Shown: positions 1 through 8,765, numbered from the stretch's first letter. The stretch: DNA of 64,000 bases from Vibrio syngnathi (GCF_002119525.1 NZ_CP017916.1:2790001-2854000); one strand, 5' to 3'. Notes: generated by a model from the letters alone, not told the origin. A program made the numbers and translations.

Positions 1-66
1 TCTCCCGAAGGACTTCAACGTCAGTTTCCCGAAGGACCTCAACGTCAGTCTCCCGAAGGACATCAG
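1..66 (-). repeat. 24-bp tandem repeat inside the P3 region of rnpB
   Basis: Three copies are visible at 1-24, 25-48 and 49-66 (the last partial). Copies 1 and 2 differ at two positions. The array probably continues to the left. On the transcribed (minus) strand each unit carries TCC-UUCG-GGA flanked by ACGU, which is self-complementary, so each unit could fold as its own small hairpin with an internal mismatch loop. Confidence 0.85.
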
Positions 67-93
67 CAAAGCAGCGATTACCCGTTCAACTCC
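1..93 (-). ncRNA. rnpB: RNase P RNA, 5' end only (runs off the left edge)
   Basis: RNase P RNA is the catalytic RNA that trims tRNA 5' leaders. On the minus strand from about base 93 the sequence begins GGAGTTGAACGG and reaches ATCGCTGCTT. The first 25 bases align without gaps to the E. coli M1 RNA 5' end (recalled) at 17 positions, covering P1, P2 and the entry to P3. A promoter sits just upstream at the expected distance. After the P3 entry the sequence becomes a 24-bp tandem repeat with UUCG-capped cores, so P3 appears expanded. The conserved GGAGGAAAGUCCGGGCUCC stretch that follows P3 in this RNA lies outside the window, so the call rests on the 5' end, the promoter and the position near rsmI. 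Confidence 0.75.
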
Positions 94-100
94 GCGGAGA

Positions 101-129
101 ATTGTATAGAGATTAGTGAGCAGTGTCTA
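101..129 (-). promoter_or_regulatory. rnpB promoter (sigma-70 type)
   Basis: On the minus strand there is a -35 box TAGACA (124-129), a spacer of exactly 17 bases, and a -10 box TACAAT (101-106). Transcription would start near 93-94. The sequence between -10 and the start is G+C-rich (TCTCCGCG), a discriminator typical of stable-RNA promoters under growth-rate or stringent control. That control is an inference. Confidence 0.7.
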
Positions 130-190
130 GCGAGATCACAAATATGCTGCAAACACTTGAGTAAATGAATGAATTTCACACAATTCAGGC

Positions 191-227
191 AAAAAAAAGA
201 GGAATAACGGTAATACCATCATTCCTC
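191..227 (-). terminator. rho-independent terminator after rsmI
   Basis: The minus strand shows GAGGAAT, a 15-base loop and ATTCCTC (arms 221-227 and 199-205), followed by a run of eight T. It lies about 45 bases past the rsmI stop codon and before the rnpB promoter. Confidence 0.7.
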
Positions 228-270
228 AGAAGCTTTTTCAGTAGAGGGCTTCTACAATATAAAGCGCAAT

Positions 271-1137
271 CTAGTTGTCTAGATGCTCTAAGCCCCACTT
301 ATATAACGCGTTCTTTTTCAAGTTGTAGATTTCTGCCGTCATCGCTGCCGCTTTTTTAAGGGGTAGTTCTTTGGTTAGGATACCCAGCGTGCGAGTTGCT
401 TCATCTGGTAGTTCTGTAGTCGCCTCTTCACGGTGACCATGAATCAGCAGCACCATCTCACCGCGCTTACGGTTCGAATCTTCTTCAATCCACTCAATAA
501 GCTCACCGAGTGGCAACCCTTGAATGGTTTCGAATGTTTTAGTCAGCTCACGCGCCAACACAACTTCACGGTCTGGGCCTAAGATCTCAAGCATGTCTTG
601 TAGAGAATCAGTAATACGGTGCGGTGATTCGTAGAAGATACAAGTACGCTCTGCTTTTGCGATCTCTAAGAACTTATCTTTGCGACCCTTACTCTTTGGT
701 GGCAAGAAGCCTTCAAAGCTAAAGCGATCCGACGGTAAACCAGAAGCACTTAACGCAGTAATCACTGCACAAGCACCAGGAAGTGGCACAACTCTCACAC
801 CCGCTTGACGACATTGTGAAACAAGATGGTAACCTGGGTCACTGATTAAAGGAGTACCCGCATCAGAGACTAATGCGATAGACTGACCTTCTAATAACCT
901 TTCGACTAGAACTTGCGCTTTAGTTTGTTCATTATGATCATGTAAAGCGAACGTTCTGGTTGATATATTGAAGTGAGCAAGCAGCTTACCCGTGTGGCGT
1001 GTGTCTTCAGCTGCAATAACATCGACACTTGATAAAATTTCAATTGCTCTTTGAGTGATATCTCCCAAATTTCCGATTGGGGTTGGCACAATATAGAGAG
1101 TTGGGCTCTCTGTGAGCAAGGTTTTGTTATCTGTCAT
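271..1137 (-). CDS. rsmI: 16S rRNA (cytidine-1402 2'-O)-methyltransferase RsmI
   Basis: This enzyme uses S-adenosylmethionine to add the 2'-O-methyl group of m4Cm1402 in the decoding centre of 16S rRNA. The 288-residue protein has the tetrapyrrole-methylase fold of the RsmI/YraL family: [10 protein letters not shown] at residues 19-28, [12 protein letters not shown] at 91-102 and PLPGACA at 118-124, all family signatures. Length matches E. coli RsmI. It is divergent from lpoA, with 61 bases between the two starts, an arrangement also seen in E. coli. Its start has a modest GATGG ribosome binding site. Nothing in it looks broken. Confidence 0.95.
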   Translation of the reverse strand: MTDNKTLLTESPTLYIVPTPIGNLGDITQRAIEILSSVDVIAAEDTRHTGKLLAHFNISTRTFALHDHNEQTKAQVLVERLLEGQSIALVSDAGTPLISDPGYHLVSQCRQAGVRVVPLPGACAVITALSASGLPSDRFSFEGFLPPKSKGRKDKFLEIAKAERTCIFYESPHRITDSLQDMLEILGPDREVVLARELTKTFETIQGLPLGELIEWIEEDSNRKRGEMVLLIHGHREEATTELPDEATRTLGILTKELPLKKAAAMTAEIYNLKKNALYKWGLEHLDN

Positions 1138-1198
1138 TTGTTTACCATCACTTCAACGATTAATATAGATACAAATTTATACGGAATTTAAAGAACTC

Positions 1199-3016
1199 AT
1201 GGCAACGATGAACCATAAGAGACTCAGTGTACCACGCTTACTCACTCCAATTGCATTAGCAATTACATTGGCGGCTTGTTCTTCAGGTCCTCAAGCACCA
1301 ACGCGTGTTGATATTACACTCGATCCAGCGCAATCAACTGAAAGTTACATGATGCAGGCGGATAGTAGCAAAGGAAGTCTACAAAACGACTGGTTAATCA
1401 TGGCGCTTAAGGCTTCTGTGCAAGCTGGAAAAACAGATCAAGCGACTCTGCTTATCAAACGCTTAGCAAAACAAGAACTGAGCGAAGTTCAACAAGCAGA
1501 ATGGCAATTAGCTCGCGCTCAACTGCTGGTGAATAACTCGCAACCGCAGCAAGCTTACAGCCAGCTGAACTTTCAACCTTGGTGGAAGCTTCCTAACGAG
1601 CAGTGGAAAGATTATCACGAGCTACGCGCTAACATTTCTGAAATGCAAAGCGAGTATTTTGAAGCGAGCCGTGAGTTAGTCCTTTATTCTGAATACCTGG
1701 ACGCTAGCGACGAAAGCCAACAGCAGACTGCCGACCGTATTTGGCAGAACCTGAATAGCTACTCTCAGTATGAAATTTTAGAGCTTAAGACTTCTCCTAC
1801 AGAAGATGTTCTAGCCGGTTGGCTACAGCTCGCTATTTACATGAAGACGCTGAACTCTAACCTTCCAGATCTACAAACAACCCTGTCCGATTGGCTAGCT
1901 GAAAACCCTCGCCATCCTGCAGCGACATACACACCTCAGGCAATCACTGACATATTGGCGCTAGAGATCAGCAAACCAACTAGCACTGTGCTATTACTAC
2001 CGCTAACGGGTAAGTACGGCAAGCAAGCACAGCTTGTACGTGATGGTTTCATCTTTGCGATGATGAATGACAAAGAACGCGAAGAAGATGCAACGCTGAC
2101 CGTAATGGATACCAACGTACAAAGTGCCGCTGAAATTAAAGCGACACTGGAAGAGAATAACGTTGATTTCATCGTTGGCCCTCTGATTAAGAGCAATATC
2201 ACCAAGCTTCAGCAAGCGCAGAAAAACCACGAGAACTCGATTCCAGCATTAGCTCTTAATATTCCAACTCAGCTAGAACCAGATACTAATATTTGTTATC
2301 TCGCTTTATCGCCAGAACAAGAAGTCGCTCAGGCTGCGAAACACCTTTTTTCACAAGGCTATAAGTACCCACTTATTCTTGCACCCAAAGGACGCTTAGG
2401 TGACCGCGTTAAGCAAGCGTTTAACGAAGAGTGGCAGAAATACAGCAGCAACGACGTTGCAATCAGCTTCTTCTCTGACAAACGCCAACTGCAGCGTAAT
2501 GTGAATCAGATTTTCGGTTTACAAGAGAGCCAACAACGTATCGCTCAAATGGATGGGCTACTGAACCTAGACCTAGAAACAGAGCCACGCAGTCGTCGTG
2601 ATATCGATTCTGTCTATATTGTCGCTAAGAATTCAGAGCTAACACTCATCAAACCCTTCATTGAAGTAGCAATTAACCCTGACGCTGACCAACCAGCACT
2701 GTTTTCTAACTCACGCAGCAACAGCGGTGACAAGCAGTACGAAGACCTAACGGGCGTGTTCTACAGCGATATCCCGCTATTGGTCGAGAACAAAAACGAG
2801 CTTAACAAAGCGCTTAATGATCTATGGCCTTCACACTCGAACAGCCAAAAACGTCTACAAGCGTTGGGAATGGATGCATACTACTTAATGGATGCACTAC
2901 CACAGATGAAAGCCGTACAAGATTACAGTATTACAGGCGAAACTGGCGTATTAACCATCGACAACAACTGTGTTGTTCAACGTGAAATCAGCTGGGCAGA
3001 GCATGGGGCTTTTTAG
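1199..3016 (+). CDS. lpoA: Penicillin-binding protein activator LpoA
   Basis: LpoA is an outer-membrane lipoprotein that reaches through the periplasm to activate the peptidoglycan synthase PBP1A. The N-terminus carries a signal peptide ending in the lipobox LAAC, with the lipidated cysteine at residue 27. An alpha-helical TPR-like region follows (about 50-250), then a periplasmic-binding-protein-like domain (about 260-605) containing LLLPLTGKYGKQAQLVRDGF. An alternative start three codons downstream would not change the mature protein. The 3' end overlaps yraN by 14 bases, so the two are probably coupled. Confidence 0.93.
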   Translation: MATMNHKRLSVPRLLTPIALAITLAACSSGPQAPTRVDITLDPAQSTESYMMQADSSKGSLQNDWLIMALKASVQAGKTDQATLLIKRLAKQELSEVQQAEWQLARAQLLVNNSQPQQAYSQLNFQPWWKLPNEQWKDYHELRANISEMQSEYFEASRELVLYSEYLDASDESQQQTADRIWQNLNSYSQYEILELKTSPTEDVLAGWLQLAIYMKTLNSNLPDLQTTLSDWLAENPRHPAATYTPQAITDILALEISKPTSTVLLLPLTGKYGKQAQLVRDGFIFAMMNDKEREEDATLTVMDTNVQSAAEIKATLEENNVDFIVGPLIKSNITKLQQAQKNHENSIPALALNIPTQLEPDTNICYLALSPEQEVAQAAKHLFSQGYKYPLILAPKGRLGDRVKQAFNEEWQKYSSNDVAISFFSDKRQLQRNVNQIFGLQESQQRIAQMDGLLNLDLETEPRSRRDIDSVYIVAKNSELTLIKPFIEVAINPDADQPALFSNSRSNSGDKQYEDLTGVFYSDIPLLVENKNELNKALNDLWPSHSNSQKRLQALGMDAYYLMDALPQMKAVQDYSITGETGVLTIDNNCVVQREISWAEHGAF

Positions 3017-3401
3017 CCGTAAGTTCCTATCCAAACCATCAATCACCCACAAACAAGTGGGTGATAAATACGAGGCTGTGGCAAAATCGTACCTGATTAA
3101 CCACGGTTTATCGTTAATAGAAGAAAACTTCATAGCAAAATGTGGCGAGATTGATCTTATAATGCGCCATAACAATACCGTTGTGTTTGCTGAGGTAAAA
3201 TACCGTAAGCAAACCCGCTACGGACATGCCGCTGAAATGGTGACAGCCAAAAAGTCACAAAAGCTACTCAAAACAGCCAACGTTTGGCTTATGCAGCAAG
3301 GCTTGTCGGTACATTCTACAGATTACAGGTTTGATATCGTTGCCATTGAAGGGCCGAATGACAATATCGACTGGATTCAAAACGCGATTACCCAAGGATA
3401 A
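3003..3401 (+). CDS. yraN: YraN family protein (UPF0102), restriction-endonuclease-like fold
   Basis: The function of this family is not firmly established. The 132-residue protein has the nuclease-fold signature GEIDLI...FAEVKYR, with the D-x(n)-E-x-K arrangement of PD-(D/E)XK enzymes, which suggests nucleic-acid processing. The start chosen is the ATG inside the last codons of lpoA, giving MGLFSRKF; an earlier in-frame start would add 11 residues unlike the family. It lies between lpoA and diaA in the same order as in E. coli and ends 2 bases before diaA. Confidence 0.85.
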   Translation: MGLFSRKFLSKPSITHKQVGDKYEAVAKSYLINHGLSLIEENFIAKCGEIDLIMRHNNTVVFAEVKYRKQTRYGHAAEMVTAKKSQKLLKTANVWLMQQGLSVHSTDYRFDIVAIEGPNDNIDWIQNAITQG

Positions 3402-3403
3402 AC

Positions 3404-3994
3404 ATGCTAGACAGCATCAAAGAAAGTTTTACAGAAAGTATTCAAATCCAAATTGCAGCGGCTGAAGCACTGCCAGACGCAATCACGCATGCCGCTCAAG
3501 CAATGGTTGCAACCCTGCTCAACGGAAACAAGATTCTTTGTTGTGGTAATGGTGGTTCGGCGTCGAACGCTCAGCAATTTGTATCTTGCCTACTTAATCG
3601 CTTTGAAACCGAGCGCCCTAGCCTTCCAGCAATGGCTCTCACTGCTGACAATACTACGTTAACGGCTGTCGCTAACGACTACCACTATGAAGAGATCTTC
3701 TCTAAGCAGGTACGTGCGTTTGGTCAAACTGGTGATATTTTACTGGCTATCTCTACCAGCGGTAACAGCAAGAACATAATCAAAGCGATGGAAGCGGCGG
3801 TAACTCGTGATATGACTATCATCGCCTTTACCGGTAAAGACGGCGGTGAAATGGCTGGCCTGCTTGGTGAACACGATGTAGAAATTCGTATCCCTTCACA
3901 CCGTACAGCACGCATTCACGAAGTACACATGGTGACACTACACTGCTTATGTGACCTAATCGATCAAGTACTCTTCCCTGCTCACGAAGAGTGA
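3404..3994 (+). CDS. diaA: DnaA initiator-associating factor DiaA (SIS domain)
   Basis: DiaA is a tetrameric SIS-domain protein that binds several DnaA molecules and helps them assemble on oriC, timing replication initiation. The 196-residue protein has the phosphosugar-isomerase-like fold with [14 protein letters not shown] near residues 44-57 and a second SIS motif, [13 protein letters not shown]. It resembles GmhA, but its position between yraN and the BON-domain lipoprotein is that of diaA. An AAGGAT ribosome binding site precedes the ATG. Confidence 0.88.
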   Translation: MLDSIKESFTESIQIQIAAAEALPDAITHAAQAMVATLLNGNKILCCGNGGSASNAQQFVSCLLNRFETERPSLPAMALTADNTTLTAVANDYHYEEIFSKQVRAFGQTGDILLAISTSGNSKNIIKAMEAAVTRDMTIIAFTGKDGGEMAGLLGEHDVEIRIPSHRTARIHEVHMVTLHCLCDLIDQVLFPAHEE

Positions 3995-4010
3995 TATACG
4001 GAGCATCACA

Positions 4011-4616
4011 ATGAAATCATTAACTTCTATGAAGCTGCTTAAGCTGATTAGTGTTTCGCTACTTACACTGTCGTTATCTGGTTGTGCTGGTCTTTTCATT
4101 GCTGGTGCAGCAACTACTGCAAATCTAGTCACAGATACACGAACCACCAAAGAGATTTGGAGCGACAACAATATCGAATTTGAAGTTGCAGCTATGACTA
4201 ATAAACCGCCATTTCGTGGCAACGTCAGTGTCACAGCAAGCTCTTACCGCGGTTCAGTAGTCCTGATGGGGCAAGCAACGACAGATGCTGAACGTCGTTC
4301 TTTTGAAAGCCAAGCCAAAGCAGTGACGGGAGTTGAAAGCATACACAACCAGATTCGAGTGAAAGAACCATTGTCTGTTACTGCTATCAGTAAAGACAGT
4401 TGGATTACCACTAAAGTGAAGTCTGCCCTACTTGCTGAGTCTGAGCTTAACGGCATAAAAGTTAAAGTAATTACTGAAGATTCAGAAGTATTTCTGCTGG
4501 GATTGGTTTCTCGAGAACACGCTGATATCGCGACAGAAGTTGCGCGTAATATCTCTGGTGTGAAGCAGGTGATTCGAGCGTTTGAATATGGCGAAGAAGA
4601 CGCTTCGGTAAACTAA
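4011..4616 (+). CDS. dolP: Outer-membrane lipoprotein DolP (two BON domains)
   Basis: DolP (YraP) is an outer-membrane lipoprotein that keeps the membrane sealed and, in E. coli, supports the BAM complex and septal amidase activation. The 201-residue protein has a signal peptide with the lipobox LSGC (cysteine at residue 25) and two tandem BON domains (about 50-115 and 125-195), which bind anionic phospholipid in this family. It is the last gene of the lpoA-yraN-diaA-dolP run and has an ACGGAG ribosome binding site. A TGGC microsatellite begins about 40 bases after its stop. Confidence 0.9.
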   Translation: MKSLTSMKLLKLISVSLLTLSLSGCAGLFIAGAATTANLVTDTRTTKEIWSDNNIEFEVAAMTNKPPFRGNVSVTASSYRGSVVLMGQATTDAERRSFESQAKAVTGVESIHNQIRVKEPLSVTAISKDSWITTKVKSALLAESELNGIKVKVITEDSEVFLLGLVSREHADIATEVARNISGVKQVIRAFEYGEEDASVN

Positions 4617-4657
4617 CGCCCTATGAATTTACTTAGCTAACTTAGCTGATTATTAGT

Positions 4658-4708
<51 letters not shown>

Positions 4709-4762
4709 TAAAGCCTAACGAAATGAATCAAAAGAATAAAATCAGAAAGCACAAAAAGAAAA

Positions 4763-4788
4763 AGCAGCGATAAATCGCTGCTTTTTTT
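4763..4788. terminator. Bidirectional terminator between dolP and sspB
   Basis: Arms AGCAGCGA (4763-4770) and TCGCTGCT (4775-4782) are separated by TAAA. A T-run follows on the plus strand and an A-rich stretch precedes the stem, so it can end both converging transcripts. Confidence 0.85.
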
Positions 4789-4815
4789 GTATTTGGAGTT
4801 ATTTAAAAAATAACG

Positions 4816-5310
4816 CTATTTGATAACACGAAGACTTGGGCGACCTTTCGCTGGACGAGATGGCTCAGGTTCTGAGTCAGACTCTTCAGCATCTACGTCT
4901 GCTGTTGCAACACTCAAAGATGGGCCTTTTTCTGGTTCTTCAAAAGGACTTTCTTCAATTCCTTCTTCAAACGCTTCCATGTAAGCCTCTTCAGGTTCAA
5001 ACATGGTGCCAGCACCATTCTCACGAGCATAAATCGCTTGTACTGCATATAGAGGAACGATCACAGAGTGTGGACGACCACTAAAGCGAGCACTAAACGT
5101 CACAGCTTCGTTACCCAGTTCAAGTTGTCCAACCGCACGAGGCGCGATGTTCAGAATGATCTGACCATCTTGAACAAACTCGTCTGGAACTCTCACACCC
5201 GGCAATGTTGCTTCAACAACCAAGTGTGGAGTCAGTTCGTTATCAACCAGCCATTCATAAAATGCACGAAGCATGTATGGTCGGCGTGGAGTCATATTTG
5301 AAATATCCAT
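4816..5310 (-). CDS. sspB: ClpXP protease specificity-enhancing factor SspB
   Basis: SspB binds ssrA-tagged proteins released from stalled ribosomes and delivers them to ClpXP. The 164-residue protein has the substrate-binding fold (about 1-110), an acidic flexible linker, and the C-terminal tail RPSLRVIK. That tail matches the ClpX-docking (XB) motif of E. coli SspB, so the adaptor should be functional. It starts 6 bases after sspA ends, as in the E. coli sspA-sspB operon. Confidence 0.95.
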   Translation of the reverse strand: MDISNMTPRRPYMLRAFYEWLVDNELTPHLVVEATLPGVRVPDEFVQDGQIILNIAPRAVGQLELGNEAVTFSARFSGRPHSVIVPLYAVQAIYARENGAGTMFEPEEAYMEAFEEGIEESPFEEPEKGPSLSVATADVDAEESDSEPEPSRPAKGRPSLRVIK

Positions 5311-5316
5311 AAACGC

Positions 5317-5952
5317 TTAGCGAACGAGTCGCATCTCACGCTCAGCTTCCGTTAGAGAAGCTAGGAATGAATCACGTTCGAATACGCGGTTCATGTAAAT
5401 CTTAAGTTCTTTAGAACCTGGACCAATCAGTTCGATACCAAGCTCAGGTAAGCGCCATAGTAGCGGAGCTAGGTAACAATCAATTAGGCTAAACTCTTCG
5501 CTCATGAAGTATTCATACTCAGCGAAGATAGGTGCAAGAGTTAGTAGGTCGTTGCGTAATTTCACGCGAGCTGCTTCAGATTCTTCAGCGTTGCCTTTAA
5601 CGATCTTCTCTGCAACTGAATACCAGTTACGCTCAATGCGGTACATCATTAGACGACTATTACCACGAGCAACCGGGTATACAGGCATCAATGGTGGATG
5701 AGGGAAACGCTCATCTAGGTATTCCATGATGATCTTTGAGTCATATAGAGCAAGCTCACGATCAACAAGAGTAGGTACTGATTTGTACGGGTTCAGTTCA
5801 ACAAGCTCTGCTGGTAGATTTTTCTCATCAACCAACTCAACTTCAACACTTACGCCTTTTTCAGCAAGAACAATGCGCACCTGATGGCTATACATATCAG
5901 AAGCACTTGAGAAAAGAGTCATTACAGAACGTTTATTGGCAGCTACAGCCAT
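5317..5952 (-). CDS. sspA: Stringent starvation protein A
   Basis: SspA is a glutathione-S-transferase-fold protein that binds RNA polymerase holoenzyme and modulates transcription in starvation and stationary phase; in E. coli it lowers H-NS and promotes acid tolerance. The 211-residue protein shows the thioredoxin-like N-terminal half (FSSASDMYSHQVRIVLAEKG) and the helical GST C-terminal half. It has a strong GGAGGG ribosome binding site. A hairpin with a T-run lies immediately upstream, separating it from petC. Confidence 0.95.
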   Translation of the reverse strand: MAVAANKRSVMTLFSSASDMYSHQVRIVLAEKGVSVEVELVDEKNLPAELVELNPYKSVPTLVDRELALYDSKIIMEYLDERFPHPPLMPVYPVARGNSRLMMYRIERNWYSVAEKIVKGNAEESEAARVKLRNDLLTLAPIFAEYEYFMSEEFSLIDCYLAPLLWRLPELGIELIGPGSKELKIYMNRVFERDSFLASLTEAEREMRLVR

Positions 5953-5975
5953 GGAGCCCTCCAGTACACTTTAAA

Positions 5976-6006
5976 TAAAAACAATGGAGGCCTAAAGCCT
6001 CCATTG
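5976..6006 (-). terminator. Terminator after petC, upstream of sspA
   Basis: Perfect 10-base arms, CAATGGAGGC (5982-5991) and GCCTCCATTG (5997-6006), with a 5-base loop. On the minus strand a TTTTTATTT run follows. It ends about 25 bases before the sspA start codon, so it should stop petABC transcripts or attenuate entry into sspA. Confidence 0.75.
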
Positions 6007-6037
6007 AACATTAACATAATTTGGGAATTAGCACGGT

Positions 6038-6046
6038 ATTATAGCA
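6038..6046 (-). promoter_or_regulatory. Possible extended -10 promoter for sspA
   Basis: On the minus strand TGCTATAAT contains a perfect -10 box (6038-6043) with the TG extension. No good -35 is seen. It lies between the petC stop and the hairpin at 5976-6006, so a transcript from it would have to pass that hairpin to reach sspA. Confidence 0.4.
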
Positions 6047-6049
6047 TAA

Positions 6050-6787
6050 TTAGTGCACATCACGCCAATACTCTTTCTTCAGCAAAATCACGATGATAGT
6101 GAAGATTACTAAGAAGGCCATTACCCACCAACCCATAGCATGACGCTCAAGTTGAACAGGGTCGCCCGAGTAAACCAAAAAGTTAACAAGGTCACGAACT
6201 GCTTCGTCGTATTCACCAGCACTTAATTCGCCAGAACCATCTGTTTCAGTACCAACAACAACCTTTACTTCCTCACCATCGACCATGTGAGTATCGTAGA
6301 TTGGCGTTGGGATACCTTGTAGTTCTTCAAGAACATGCGGCATACCAACACTTGGGAAAACCAGGTTGTTCACACCAAATGGACGAGACGGATCTTCATA
6401 GAAAGTACGAAGGTACGTGTATAGCCAATCTGCGCCACGAACACGAGCTACCAATGTTAGATCTGGTGGTGGTGCACCAAACCAACCAGCTGCTTGCTCA
6501 GAAGGCATAGCGTTAACCATCAAGCTACCAATTTTTACTTCAGGATCGAAGATCAGGTTTTCCTTCATTAGGTCTAAAGGAATCTCCAAATCATTCGCAA
6601 CACGTTCATAACGTTGGTACTGCGTTGAGTGACAAGCGAAACAGTAGTTCATGAACATCTTAGCGCCATTTTGCAATGAAGCTTTGTCTGTTAAATCATT
6701 GTTTGCTTTGTCTAATGGTACGCCTGCACCCGCTGCCATCGCTAGTGACGGCAACATAGCAAATAAAATTACAATCCACTTTTTCAT
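6050..6787 (-). CDS. petC: Ubiquinol-cytochrome c reductase, cytochrome c1
   Basis: Cytochrome c1 takes electrons from the Rieske protein and passes them to soluble cytochrome c at the outer face of the inner membrane. The 245-residue protein has a signal peptide (about 1-18), the haem attachment site CFACH at 49-53, a downstream methionine-containing segment likely to supply the sixth haem ligand, and a C-terminal membrane anchor (about 219-237) followed by KKEYW. Its ATG overlaps the petB stop (ATGA), so it is translationally coupled in petABC. Confidence 0.95.
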   Translation of the reverse strand: MKKWIVILFAMLPSLAMAAGAGVPLDKANNDLTDKASLQNGAKMFMNYCFACHSTQYQRYERVANDLEIPLDLMKENLIFDPEVKIGSLMVNAMPSEQAAGWFGAPPPDLTLVARVRGADWLYTYLRTFYEDPSRPFGVNNLVFPSVGMPHVLEELQGIPTPIYDTHMVDGEEVKVVVGTETDGSGELSAGEYDEAVRDLVNFLVYSGDPVQLERHAMGWWVMAFLVIFTIIVILLKKEYWRDVH

Positions 6788-8049
6788 TTGAATGTCACCC
6801 TTTCTGGTAATGGTTTCGTCGCTTCATTTTTACTGTAGAACCACAGCAGAACGAAGAACATGAAGTAACCTAAGCTAAAGATTTGAGCTAGTAGCGTGTA
6901 TGTTGGCGTTGCTGGAAGCGCGCCAAGTACACCAAGCGCAATAAAGCTTATTGTGAATTGGATGATGTTAATCAAATGCAGTTTGCTACGGTAACGGTAA
7001 GAACGCACTTTACAACGGTCGAACCATGGCAGTAGGAATAGCACAACAATAGATGCGCCCATTGCAACGACACCTAACAGTTTATCTGGAACAGCACGTA
7101 GTACCGCGTAGAACGGCGTGAAGTACCAAACTGGAGCAATATGCTCAGGTGTTTTCAGTGGGTTTGCAGCTTCAAAGTTAGGCGGCTCAAGGAAGTACCC
7201 ACCCATCTCTGGGTTAAAGAACAGCACGTAGCAGAATAAGAATAGGAAACCAGCAACACCTACCATATCTTTTACCGTCCCGTATGGGTGGAAAGGAATA
7301 GAGTCGATGATGTCGTATTTCTTAGTGTAATCCTTGTGGAATGGGAACTGAGTCTTGTAGTCGTCGCCCATTGTGCCTTTAGGAAGCTTAGTTTCGATAC
7401 CGTCCGGGTTGTTCGAACCCACTTCATGCAGCGCCAGTACGTGAAGTACGATAAGCAGCAGAAGTACGATTGGCAGAGCGATAACGTGCAGTGCGAAGAA
7501 ACGGTTCAACGTTGCGCCAGAGATGATGTAGTCACCACGGATCCAAAGCGTTAGATCGTCACCAATAACAGGGATCGCACCAAATAGAGATATGATTACC
7601 TGAGCACCCCAGTAAGACATTTGACCCCATGGCAGTAAGTAACCCATGAAAGCCTCAGCCATAAGTACTAAGAAGATCAACATACCGAAGATCCAAAGTA
7701 GCTCACGAGGTTTTTGGTAAGAACCGTAAATTAGGCCACGGAACATATGCAGGTAGATTACAACAAAGAATGCTGAAGCTCCTGTTGAGTGCATGTAACG
7801 TAGTAGCCAACCGTATTCCACATCACGCATGATGTATTCAACAGAAGCAAATGCGCCCTCACCAGACGGTACATAGTTCATTGTCAGCCAAATACCCGTA
7901 AGGATTTGGTTAACCAGTACCAACATAGCTAAAGAACCAAAAAGGTACCAAAAGTTAAAGTTCTTAGGCATTGGGTATTCAGATAAATGCTTTTTGTAAG
8001 CATTCATCGCGGGTAGACGTTTCTCTACCCAATCAAGCAATCCTTGCAT
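6784..8049 (-). CDS. petB: Cytochrome b of the bc1 complex
   Basis: Cytochrome b is the membrane core of complex III, with the quinol-oxidising and quinone-reducing sites and two b-type haems. The 421-residue protein has about eight transmembrane helices. The paired haem-ligand histidines are visible in the second and fourth helices (MHSTGASAFFVVIYLH and LHVIALPIVLLLLIVLH), and the Qo-site PEWY-type motif appears as APVWYFTPFY, near residue 300. The start overlaps the petA stop by one base (TAATG). Confidence 0.95.
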   Translation of the reverse strand: MQGLLDWVEKRLPAMNAYKKHLSEYPMPKNFNFWYLFGSLAMLVLVNQILTGIWLTMNYVPSGEGAFASVEYIMRDVEYGWLLRYMHSTGASAFFVVIYLHMFRGLIYGSYQKPRELLWIFGMLIFLVLMAEAFMGYLLPWGQMSYWGAQVIISLFGAIPVIGDDLTLWIRGDYIISGATLNRFFALHVIALPIVLLLLIVLHVLALHEVGSNNPDGIETKLPKGTMGDDYKTQFPFHKDYTKKYDIIDSIPFHPYGTVKDMVGVAGFLFLFCYVLFFNPEMGGYFLEPPNFEAANPLKTPEHIAPVWYFTPFYAVLRAVPDKLLGVVAMGASIVVLFLLPWFDRCKVRSYRYRSKLHLINIIQFTISFIALGVLGALPATPTYTLLAQIFSLGYFMFFVLLWFYSKNEATKPLPERVTFK

Positions 8050-8639
8050 TACGCGTCTCCCTCGTCCACACCAATCATGATCTTCGTGTCACTCAAATAC
8101 ATATGCTTTGGTACAACAAGGTTCAATGGAGCCGGTACGCCTTGGAATACTCGACCTGCCATATCAAACTTTGAACCATGACAAGGACAGAAGAAACCAG
8201 ACTTAACGCCCTGAACCTGTTCTGCGAAAGAATCTGGCAGGTAAGTTGGAGAACAACCTAAGTGCGTACAGAAACCAACAGCAACAAAGAATTCCGGCTT
8301 AATTGAACGAAACTCGTTCTGCGCGTATTCTGGTTGTTGTTCAGCTTCAGATTGAGGGTCACGAAGTTGACCACCGATCGCTTTTAGATTCTCTAGCACC
8401 GATTCAGCACGGCGTACAACCCATACAGGTTTACCTTGCCACTCGACACGAACCATTTGTCCCGGTTCTAACTTACTGACTTCCACTTCCACCGGTGCGC
8501 CCGCAGCTTTCGCCTTGGCACTCGGATTCCATGATTTAATAAAAGGCACGGCTACAGCAGCTGCTCCTAAACCACCAACAACGGCTGTTGTTGCGGTTAA
8601 GAAACGCCTGCGACCGTTATTTAAAGGCGCGTTGCTCAT
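8049..8639 (-). CDS. petA: Rieske iron-sulfur protein of the bc1 complex
   Basis: The Rieske subunit carries the 2Fe-2S cluster that takes the first electron from ubiquinol. The 196-residue protein begins with a twin-arginine signal-anchor (NNGRRRFLTA, residues 7-16, then a helix to about 33), as expected for Tat-dependent insertion. Cluster ligands are in CTHLGC (124-129) and CPCHGS (151-156), which also contain the disulfide cysteines. It is first in the petABC operon and has a GGAGA ribosome binding site. Confidence 0.96.
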   Translation of the reverse strand: MSNAPLNNGRRRFLTATTAVVGGLGAAAVAVPFIKSWNPSAKAKAAGAPVEVEVSKLEPGQMVRVEWQGKPVWVVRRAESVLENLKAIGGQLRDPQSEAEQQPEYAQNEFRSIKPEFFVAVGFCTHLGCSPTYLPDSFAEQVQGVKSGFFCPCHGSKFDMAGRVFQGVPAPLNLVVPKHMYLSDTKIMIGVDEGDA

Positions 8640-8736
8640 CCAAACATTCTCCCATTTGCTCCTTATGGATTGAAATAATTCCGAATAAAGAGCATGGCTA
8701 ACAAAATATGTATTTAGTTCTATTTATTGACGGCAA

Positions 8737-8765
8737 ATGATAAATAAAACCCTACTTTTTGACAA
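8737..8765 (-). promoter_or_regulatory. petABC promoter candidate
   Basis: The minus strand has TTGTCA (8760-8765), a 17-base spacer and TATCAT (8737-8742), giving a start near 8730 and a leader of about 90 bases. The rest of the stretch between petA and the rpsI terminator (8640-8883) is A+T-rich and shows no supportable gene. Confidence 0.5.

Noticed and set aside
1..168. A plus-strand open frame of about 55 codons from the left edge, with an 8-residue repeat (SPEGLQRQ-like)
   Set aside because: The repeat unit is 24 bases so it stays in frame, but the minus strand matches the RNase P RNA 5' end and has a promoter. The coding reading has no start in the window and a cysteine-rich, non-protein-like tail.
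2970..3002. An earlier start for yraN inside lpoA
   Set aside because: The 11 added residues are encoded by lpoA sequence and do not resemble the family N-terminus.
8617..8655. A short upstream frame (MGECLDEQRAFK) overlapping the petA start
   Set aside because: The ATG is only 3 bases after its AAGGAG, too close, and it has no sign of a leader function. petA has its own GGAGA at a proper distance.
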